A DNA stretch of 64,000 nucleotides from Hydractinia symbiolongicarpus (lineage: Eukaryota > Cnidaria > Hydrozoa > Anthoathecata > Hydractiniidae), in contig NC_079885.1 of the NCBI RefSeq assembly GCF_029227915.1, positions 11,273,001 through 11,337,000 on the forward strand, given 5' to 3'. Below, in pieces: positions 55,225-64,000 of this stretch. The position numbers were made by a program, and so were the translations under genes. Under the pieces are notes generated by a model. That model did not search any database. It was not told where the DNA came from and worked only from the letters and a program-made list of their open reading frames with translations. The number at the start of each line of letters is the position of its first letter. Position 1 is the first letter of the stretch.

Positions 55225-57249
55225 TTTAATCTAGTCTTATTGTTTTCATTGTCAATTTTACAGAATTTGGAGTATGAAATTTTTAGAACTTTCCAGGTAG
55301 ATCCCAAGTTTTTATACTTTTTAGAACTATGTGTAAATCTGTATATTTTTGTTATTCAGATGTAATTAAATTGAACTATATATAAATTGTTATTTGTCGC
55401 CCATACTAAATACTTTTCAGACCAGGTTACTTTAACCCCTTTTTTATATTAGAACAATGTTATCAGGACATGAACCTCAGACTCAAAACCCCAGACTCAA
55501 ATCCTTGTTTTTACAACTAAAGCTACTCAAGAAATGGAATAGTCAAAAAGCCTCAAAAAGCGGTTAAGTCACATAGTTTTGCGCAATTATTCAATCATTT
55601 ATCCTGTTTTTAAATTGGAAATCTCAGGCTTGGGTCGACCATTGGGTTGACAAGGCGGAAATTTTCAAACCTTGTTTCTTTTCAATTCTCTTCTTTCTCT
55701 TTGAACATGACATCGATGTGTGAGATGATGAAAAAATACGTTGTGTCGCAAACGCCATTTCATCAGTCACAATGCAGACTACGCGTCCATTGTTCCTTGA
55801 TCACGTGGTCAATATCGAAAAACCCTTTTTATTGTTCTTAAGGAATTGTTTCACTCATTAAGATAAATACAATTAATTCGTAACCTGTCTAGGATAGTAA
55901 GATGTGGTCTTACTGACATAGTGCTCAATGGTCGATTTGGTTTGAGAGAGAAACCCAATTTTAATATCCTTAAAAAAGCTTAGTTAGCTAGGCTAACAAC
56001 TTGCTGAAATTTACTACAAGCTGAAATAAATTAGTAGGGTGTTTTAACTTCAGAAGCAATAAAAAGTCCTTGCAGGCTAAATGATAGGATTTTTAGCCTG
56101 CAAGGTCTAATATGGAATAACACTGGGTGACAAAATAAAAATGATGGTTGCGTTTAAAATCAGAACAAAATTGATACATATGTATATGCTTGCAGTTGTT
56201 TAATTTTCATCCATTTTTGCGATGTTTAGTGCAAAGTTGTAAGGTTTGGGAAAATTATTCCATAATGAATTTAAACTATGCAAAGATTTACACTAAAAAT
56301 GATATAGTGAAAGTACTTCTATTTATTTAAGAAATTAGAATCCAAAAATGATGCATTTACATGCTGTAATTTTTATGTGCGTACATAGCTAAAAATATAT
56401 CAAAAACAAATTAGAAAAATCAATAAAAGTTTTAGATATAGGAGTTTGTGCACAAATGCCAAAACGCAAAAAAAAAATCAGACCTGAAACACATTCATAA
56501 AAAAAATTTTAAACAAGAAGTTTTCATGCGGATGCGGATTATATATAGACGACTGTCAATATTTACGTTTTGGTGGGATTCTTTTGCATGTGCAAAAGAA
56601 ATTGAAAAAATCGACCGGTGATGTAATGCAAATTTTTATTACCTGCCCTATTGCCAGTAGCATCATTTTACTAATCTCTCCATCAGTTGAAAGTCCTAAG
56701 ATTCACTGAAAATTGAAATAATAACTTAAACATTACTATGGTATTTGGTTTACCGGTTTGATAAAATGGATCTAAAACATTTTTAGCTTATCATCATACT
56801 TCCGCAGTTTCCGATATATGGAATTTTCGGAAACATTGATTTATAATTTTTACAGCATATAAATTATCACTAAGATACATAGATAGGTCTAATAAAATAT
56901 GTTCTTCAGACTAGTTTTATCCAGTCCAGAGAATTTTTTTAAACACGCATCGCATTAGGTAGACTTTTTCCTTGTAAGCACTCAACTTTCGGAATGCCAG
57001 GTCCTTGGCTAGTATTTACATATATCAATACATTTTAATTTCAAGAGCTAAAATACCTCCACTCAGATGGTCTGTGACTTATTGCTTACATTTGTTGACT
57101 GTCGAATTGCGTTAGGGAGCTACTGCATCACGTTGAAAGTCTTCTATATACGCAGTCCTTTCCTGCACAAGAATACTTCATCAAATTTGCTTACTGCCGC
57201 GTTACGTGGACTTAATCGCCAATTCCACAATTTATCATCACCTGACCCA
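55225..57249. other. Intergenic, nothing recognised
   Basis: AT-rich. AAGGCGGAAATTTTCAAACC near 55652 resembles a sequence at 29092. The 64-codon frame at 55647-55841 has no recognisable domain. Confidence 0.3.
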
Positions 57250-58244
57250 TAAAAAAAGTGTTAACCAACCTACCCTACCCATTGTCACCAAGTTCACCAC
57301 AGGACGAGGGTGGGAGGGGGAAGGAGCCAGATCATCAGATTGCAAAAGATCGAAAAAATTGAACAGTATTTTCTCACGGAGAGTAAAGAGAGATATATTC
57401 TAGCAAAACAGTTTAAGATGCATGGTACGTGGGTAAGATGGAGAAATCACGCAATACTAGGAGTTAGTTTAAAAACCACTGGATGTTAGCAACAGGACTT
57501 TGTGTATTGCTATGGGCGGTATTACGTTAGCTATGGGCGTAGGACAAGTAGGTCTGTAGAATACTTCTAAAATGCTAGGATAAAAGCGCATAAGCATAAG
57601 GCAATAAGACTACTAACTGCGTCTAAATACAACTGTATCAAAGATCTCAAAAATGGAGTCATAAGCGTTATATGGTGCTAATGTCAAACGACGTTGTTAA
57701 CAAGGAACCCTCGTTATACTACGACACGCCCTAAGAGTATATGTTTCTGGGCGTCTTTTTCAAGAGATCTCTTGTCCTAGGTAAGATATTTAATCGTATA
57801 TCTCGTGTCTTTGTCCTTATTTGCAGGGATAGGGTCGCTTTGCACTAGCTTTTCGACATTCACCTCTGTAATATCAATGCAACATTCTTTGCATTGATAA
57901 TTTTATCTCCAAATTGGAATTGTAGTTTATATATCCTCCTTTAATTGTTATATTTCAAGGTCCAACTAGCGTCAGGTAAGGGATAGAAATTTATTCTTTA
58001 CATGTGCAACTACCTGTATTATAGGTGATGTGTTCCATATAGCAGGGCCAACAAAGTACTTTGGCCTGTATCACAAGCTTGATCATACACATCTAGTACT
58101 TTCCTACAATCATAAAATTGTTGTTCTATCGCTTTATTCTATAGACTGCCATCAAGTCAAGGGAATGCCTAGATTCACAGCGTTACAAGCTCCTTCTTTT
58201 CACCCACACAAGTCGAATTTTGATAGCATCTCCAGTTCCTAATT

Positions 58245-58475
58245 GAACTGTTATCAATGATCAATTATTAATTTAAAGCTCCTATTTGATCTACCGAAAG
58301 CGCCCAAGCACAACAACACTAGACAACCGCCTAAGATATCAATCCTGTTCTCATGAAAGTTAAGCAGAAAAGATCGGCTCACACTTTTATAGTCTCTTGC
58401 ATGACTCGGCAGGGATTTAAACCCAAGAACTTTCGCACTGAAGGCAAACGATCTATCATAAGGCTACTCTGCTAG
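58245..58475 (-). mobile_element. tRNA-derived SINE, copy 3 (in arm B)
   Basis: On the minus strand: AGCCTTATGATAGATCG near 58465, a degraded B box GGGTTTAAATCCC near 58420, then GAGTCATGCAAGAGAC and GGATTGATATCTTAGGCGG. Its tail is shorter than that of copy 1. Its position matches copy 1 of arm A, so the insertion predates the duplication. Confidence 0.6.
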
Positions 58476-59296
58476 GGTGATGGGCCACGGGCGGTATGCA
58501 TCGGACATGCGTGGACTACTCGTAACTTCGACATATGGGTTGTAACAAATCAGTTCGGTACATACAGAGTTTGCCTTAGCATACATACATACAGAGTTTG
58601 CCTTAGCAGCCTTGTCGCACATTTCTTAAGACTTGAAACTATTTCGAACATATGGGAACATCCAATGGTTATCTTCAACAGCTCTAAGGCACATTTTTTG
58701 GGTTTGAGTCGCTGTGTTTGCCATTTCCTTAGACACCTTTTACCTACGCCAGAATTTTAGTATTGGACAGAACCTTTAAGTATAGGGACTTAGCCTTTTC
58801 TCCAAATGTATTTGTGCGCATGTGCTATATTGTTGTCATGTGACTTTTGCGTTAGTTTTTTTTGCAGTTTCAATATCTTATGATAATGTATAATGATGAC
58901 GTCACAGGTTTTTAGTAGCGAGGGGATTGTGGAAGCGAGAAGTTGTTTGCCTTTAGTCTCCAACCTATTTTTAGAACCTCCCATGCCGTAGTCAAATTCG
59001 CTACTGCAACTCAACCACCACAAGTTTGAGGTGAATATTGTGATCAAAAGGTACTGAAAACCTTGGGTGAAGCGTCATAACCCCGGAAAAAAATGAAATT
59101 AAAAAATATAATAATATCTGCGGGGAAGAATGAGTTAAGTAAAAGTGATGTAATAAGAATACGCAACGAAATGACGCTCATATAAAATTCGAAAATGTAT
59201 TTTTTCTTGTTTTTCTTTTGAATTGAAAGTTTTTTTCTGAATCTTGTGGAAAATAATATTTCAATTGCTTAAAGTTTTATATAGCAAAGACAGGAT

Positions 59297-62200
59297 CCTG
59301 GCTGTTTATTTAGTGCAATATTCAATGGATTGATATTTTTGTTCAGTGAATTCATTTTTGCATTCAGTTAATATTTTTATTCAGTGAATCCCTGTTTGTA
59401 TTTAGTGAGATGAAATATCCTATCTACAGCGAATTGACATTTATATTCAATCATTGATTCTTATTTAAAGGGGAAGTAAGCTCTAATTTTTTATTTAAAA
59501 AACAGTAGCCGCAAAAAAAAATGAAATACCTATTTCTTTTCATATAAAAGTTTCACTAATTTAGTAAAAAGTTGTGTTTACTACTCGTGGAATCGGTCGT
59601 TATTCTGACCCCTTTGCCAAAAAAGGTTTGGGTCGAGTTGAAATTATGACGCTTTTTAGTTCAGAAAGTGTAGTGTACTGGCGGTGGTAGTAGTACTAGT
59701 TGTTAATTTACTCAAACATTCGCGTTTAACTGCTTGAAAATATGCCAAATTGCGCACCCCACCGCATGTCTTGACAGACGGGAGTAATGACAACAATTCA
59801 AAAATATCTATCGGCTTTAGAGTATTTATTGTGGATTGCCTATAAAGCACACGATGGTATGTCTTTCTGAACATCTTTTTCTAATCGATTATGTACCCAT
59901 CAAATCTGTAATACATGTTTTTCCTAAAACAGGAAACCTAATATTTCCCTGTTCACATACACTCATTGAGGTCACATCTCGCTGTTGTATTTCTTCATTG
60001 GAACGTATCTTCGGTATTCTGTTTTTTTAAATCCCTTCATCATTGTTGCTTTCCGGACTTCTTCATTGAATTTCAAGGATGCAGTTGCATAGAATAATTA
60101 GGATGGAGAGCAAGATGTTTTTTTTTCACAAAAGATTGTGTTGAACAGTTTAATGTAAAGAGCTTGGTAAAAAAACTTTTTATCGTGTTGTGCGTATGGA
60201 AAATGTATTTCCTTTTTTTATCGGACTTTTTATTTTTAACACGATTCAATTTAACAATTTCAATTAATTGAAGACAAAAGAATGTTAAAGATATTAAATG
60301 GATATCACTTCAGTCATGATTATAAATATGAAAGACTTTATATATCGCGAAATCATTTGTACTTTCAAAGAAGTCATCAGGAATTTCATTCTTTGCAGCA
60401 CAAACTTTCAAAGAATGAACTCATCGGCCTACAGTGACCACCTCATTTACTCCGATTATCGTTTCCAATTCGATTGTCTTCTTTTTGTATAACTTTGTCT
60501 TCATGGTTTGAACTTAAAAATTTATCTTGCTCTTCCAACGAAATTTTAGGCTCAAAACTAAATGTCTTTAGAGCCGAAATGTCTGGAGCAGTGTTTTCTT
60601 TGTCACTGGACAAGAAACTATGATGCATTTTTTTGTTGTTGTTTGTTTCTTATTCGAAAGTCTGTTGCATTATTAGCACCAACATAGGGCCTCGTCTAGC
60701 TAGCGCAATGTTTTGAACAATAAAACGTTATATTCAAATTAGAACCTAGTCTTTTTTATTTTGACGGGCTTTTGTCAAAAACGAAGTCAAAAAGAATTTT
60801 ACGAAGATATGAAAAGGGAATACAGGTAGTTAGAAATAAATCCTTGTGTTTATGTGTTATTTTTCTGATTTTATAAGTTCAAATACAAATACGTAGTCGA
60901 AAAAAAAAAGAAACTGACATTTAGTACAGACATTTTCGATTTTAGGGGGTGCGTAATAAACGTCGCTAAAAACCTTATTTGAGTCAGCACGCGATTTAGT
61001 TCGCCTTTATTTATTTATTCTTAGAGATTTTACTCCTATTCTGGTCGTGCTCCGAGGGCTTTTTTATTTTTAATCACCAGAATATCATTGAAAATAAAAT
61101 ACAATACAGTTGGCACACTAAGAGCTGAAAAACAGACCCTCATTCTTTTTTACAACAGTTTTTACAACGATGTGAGAAGATATATCAATCTGAAACTCGA
61201 TGTTATTGACGAAAAGACTAAAATGAATAAAATATAATACCAAAGTGTTTTAAACGACAGAAAGTGCATTTTGCTATCTATTGTTTGTTATCATGCAAAA
61301 TACAATTATATGTGCAGTTAAAACTGAAAACATGAAGTTTAAAAAAATAAGAATTTAAGCATGGTTAGTGATAAAATAACAAAATTCAAAGTTGTCTTTT
61401 AAACGCCAGAAAATGCTTTGTTACTACGTGCTGCGCAGGTTTCGTAGGTTGCGGTTAAAACATCGCTGTTTCCAATGCACGGTAAATCCTACTCTATTGA
61501 GCATATTGACGTGGTTATGACTCCTCTAACGTTTAATTTAACTGTGTTGTTCTTCAAAGCCAGATAACGACCACCCGATCAAAATTGCAAAAAATGCCAA
61601 CTTATCGCGGGTGGCATTCTTCAAACAATTGGTTGACTTTTTTTATACAACTTGGCTACATTGATCGGAGAAGGTTTTTTTCCATATTTTTGTCAAAATC
61701 CAAGTGTTTATAATGATACAGAAAGTACCAGGCTATGAGTTTGCTTAAAGGAATGTATAATGGAATCTATTTCATTAACGGATATATCACTATAACCAAC
61801 AACACGTTCCAATCCTAACTCAACAACTCTTCCTCGCAAAGTCCAATGAGAAACAAGCAACATAGGAGAAATTTGATTCCAATTAAAACCGATATTCCTG
61901 AAATATCTCGTATAAGATATCCCGGTCTACCGGATCTAATGATGGGTTCTAAATGGGCATGTGTTGTTTACATAGCTATGGCTGTTGGTATCCCAAGTGT
62001 AGTTCGATAAAAATGTTGCGAGATAAGTTTCATATGGTTTATAAGATTTGTTATATTTGTCGTACACACAATGTATTGCTTGATGTACTCTAAAGATTCT
62101 ATGACATAGCCCACAGATTGCTTCATGAACAACTGGTCCTCATTTCCCGACTCGAATTTTAGAGATAAACATACCAGCGATTCAAAAAACTCGTCAAATT

Positions 62201-62354
62201 CATGATTTATCATGAACACACAAACCAAACTTTTATCATTTATCAACACTGCAAGCATTAAGTGAAAAAAACATTACAAACAACAACTACTCATGTCATT
62301 CCACTGAATACAAATATGAATTTACTGAATATTGCACCAAATAAACAACCATAT
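59297..62354. mobile_element. 3.06-kb TIR element inserted in arm B
   Basis: The left end reads CTGGCTGTTTATTTAGTGCA, continuing ATATTCA. The right end in reverse complement reads ATGGTTGTTTATTTGGTGCA, continuing ATATTCA. Subterminal TATTCAGTGAAT-like motifs recur several times (59340-59460 and 62300-62330). Arm A lacks the unit and shows the empty site near 31525-31545. The interior holds the integrase-like remnant on the minus strand and short minus-strand frames at 59656-59874 and 60443-60628 that may be further remnants. Confidence 0.65.
61725..62258 (-). pseudogene. Frameshifted remnant of an integrase/transposase-like protein (N-terminal part)
   Basis: On the minus strand an open stretch from 62258 gives a helical region (FMKQSVGYVIESLEYIKQYI). 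It is followed in other frames by SGRPGYLIRDIS (about 61945) and then GFNWNQISPMLLVSHWTLRG, ending near VGYSDISVNEIDSIIHSFKQ (61737-61893). The GRPxY...GF(N/S)W..I..M..VS..TL.RR..E.G pattern is a helix-turn-helix seen at the N-terminus of an uncharacterised family of integrase-core transposon proteins in fish and cnidarians. That attribution is from memory. At least two frame changes separate the blocks. No catalytic DDE core was found. Confidence 0.45.
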
Positions 62355-63633
62355 CAAAGAGGGTCTTGTTTTTACTTTATTTGCGGTCGACATTCTCACT
62401 TAATGTAATATTTTGTTTATTTTTGTTTCAAGATTTATCCAATCCAAATGTGAGAAACTGTGACACATGCGTATAAAAAATTAACTAAGGTTATAAACGG
62501 ATAATTAATTTATTTATGTTCCCATATATACATTCGTACTATGTGCACATACTAGGCTGTAATTATAAAATATTAATCAATCCACAGAATTCATCAGGTT
62601 GCTATATCACTTGAAAATAACGATACCGTAATTTTTACAAGGTATGAGTTAACTTGATATAATGCAAATGACAAACTCTGATTACTAAAATTGTAGTTAT
62701 CACACAACAGTGCAGCTGCCATAGGGGGGCTAGATTGTCACGAGTTCTCTTTTTCACCACCAACAAAAGCTAATTATTGATTGATAAATAAAAATGGATC
62801 TTTTTAAAGACTGGTCCGTTCTGTGGGAATCAATAGTTCATTGTCAGATCAAGGCTTGGTAGAGTTGTAGTCAAGTCGATATGGCTTTTCTCCACAATCG
62901 CATTTAGATGTATGTATAGGCAAATACAGCGAAGATTAGGTTTTCATATGTTCACTCTAAACAATGTTGCAACTATATGCTACTATATGTTGGATAACAC
63001 CGTGGCTAACACAAAATAATGTTAACGCGATATCTTTTTTAAAAATGTGAATTAAAGTAACAAACGTGCTGCAATTAATCGTCCACTCCGCCCCCAATAA
63101 ATTGTTAATTTTTGATTCTTTGTAACCTCCACCGGCCTCTAACGTTTCCATTTATTTATTTATTGAGGTCAGAAAAGTAGTTAACTTATATTCTTGTTCA
63201 AATTTTACTTAAAATCAAATTGAATCAGTATATCTGAACACACGTAGTTACAAGTCAAGAATAATATTTCAACTGAAAGAAACAATCACAAAAGCTTTTT
63301 CTCAAAATATCCATATTATTCTCCAACACTATTCCTCTCGACCAATTGCTTCAGTCCGCCTGATTTTCAATTTTCAGGAAAGTTTTCATTCCCTTCCCCA
63401 ACGAGTCAATCCAATTGTTTTTAGCCTCAGTTGCCAAGAAGAGTAAATTTGGGTGCTTTTAAGTAATCCTGCGATAAAGGGCTATATAAGGCCAATCAAT
63501 GCATAACCTAATGTATAGAATTCATTAATTTTTCATGTCTATTTTAAATTTGTTTTTAGTTACATGATTACGTTGTTATTCATATTTTTTACACAAACGG
63601 AACGGAAGTTTTCAAAACACAGAAAATTGAAGA

Positions 63634-64000
63634 ATGTGGAAACTGTTTACCTTCATCGCATGTACCTCTACAGCACTTACAAGCTACCGGGAACTTACTT
63701 TTCAACATGTTACTGATGATGCAAAAATAACAAATTCTGCAATCTTGTCTACAACTCATGTTCAGCGCTTAACAAGTTGCTTTTGGGAATGTATTAACAC
63801 ACCAGGTTGTGTTTCTACAAACATTCTTCATCATCTCAACAACAACACGTTCACCTGCAGCTTGATACCACAAACATGGCTCAAATACAAGTTGGAGTAT
63901 GCTCCTGGTTACATGTTTTATTCTTACTTAAAAAAAAATTTCCAATTACAGTTAACACATGGAACAGGATTCTGCATCTCTCATGAAGATTCGAAATTAA
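63634..64000 (+). CDS. Secreted PAN/apple and beta-trefoil protein, partial paralogue
   Basis: From ATG 63634 the frame is open for 122 codons to the window edge, with a signal peptide (MWKLFTFIACTSTALTS), the same Cys pattern (CFWECINTPGCVS, FTCSLIP) and the beginning of the beta-trefoil part (HGTGFCISHED). It differs from the minus-strand gene at 29729-30409 at 13 of 122 residues, and the differences cluster in and near the signal peptide. The two genes diverge from one another across the whole inverted duplication. The C-terminal half lies outside the window. Confidence 0.75.
   Translation, partial: MWKLFTFIACTSTALTSYRELTFQHVTDDAKITNSAILSTTHVQRLTSCFWECINTPGCVSTNILHHLNNNTFTCSLIPQTWLKYKLEYAPGYMFYSYLKKNFQLQLTHGTGFCISHEDSKL

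Larger units (their letters stand above)
57250..64000. repeat. Arm B of the inverted segmental duplication
   Basis: The reverse complement of arm A (about 30043-34210), from the spacer end near 57250 to the window edge. Colinear landmarks include CCTACTTGTCCTACGCCCAT (reverse complement at about 57536), the SINE, the CGCATGCGCACAAAT-like site near 58812, the dispersed repeat near 62400-62500, the AATTACGGTATCGTTATTTT region near 62620, and the PAN/trefoil gene start at 63634. It carries the 3-kb insertion at 59297-62354. Confidence 0.85.

Noticed and set aside
1-64000. CRISPR arrays, bacterial operons or ribosomal RNA
   Set aside because: No regularly spaced direct repeats with unique spacers, no operon-like gene clusters with ribosome binding sites, and no rRNA-like conserved stretches were seen.

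Overview
The window looks like nuclear DNA of an AT-rich metazoan, most plausibly a cnidarian and perhaps a hydrozoan. This rests on the animal CABIT-SAM and PAN/trefoil genes, the very low gene density, and the mix of Helitron/Helentron, piggyBac-like, ISL2EU-like and tRNA-SINE elements. The species cannot be fixed from the sequence alone. Only three reading frames look like intact host genes, plus one partial gene at the right edge. Most of the rest is transposable-element sequence and its debris.

Layout. 0.6-2.0 kb: single-exon CABIT-SAM adaptor of GAREM type (+). 2.9-6.1 kb: a terminal-inverted-repeat (TIR) element abutted by a piggyBac-like MITE. 6.8-14 kb: a foldback, Helitron 3' ends, a Helitron with internal tandem repeats, and a second copy of the first TIR family. 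15.2-16.4 kb: remnants of a transposase and, convergently, a YqaJ-type nuclease, suggesting a decayed ISL2EU-type transposon. 17.2-19.4 kb: a 2.2-kb TIR element nested in a dispersed repeat. 21.3-21.9 kb: a degenerate tandem array of mini-Helitrons. 22.6-29.0 kb: a large, mutationally inactivated Helentron-type Helitron carrying a 2A-like motif, a cysteine-protease-like module, HUH Rep, Pif1-like helicase and an endonuclease domain. 29.7-34.2 kb: arm A of an inverted segmental duplication, with a secreted PAN/beta-trefoil protein gene (-). 34.8-38.2 kb: MITEs, a SINE and a minisatellite. 39.2-41.0 kb: an intronless HypX-like gene (-). 44.2-55.2 kb: Helitrons on the minus strand, five of them directly head to tail. 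57.3-64.0 kb: arm B, the inverted partner of arm A, ending inside a second PAN/beta-trefoil gene (+).

The three kinds of host gene show no evident functional link. The most notable items are the HypX-like enzyme in an animal-type locus, the head-to-tail Helitron array, the large inverted duplication carrying a conserved secreted-protein gene pair, and the 2A-like motif at the head of the decayed Helitron. All alignments here were made by eye. Element boundaries are approximate unless an exact junction is stated.
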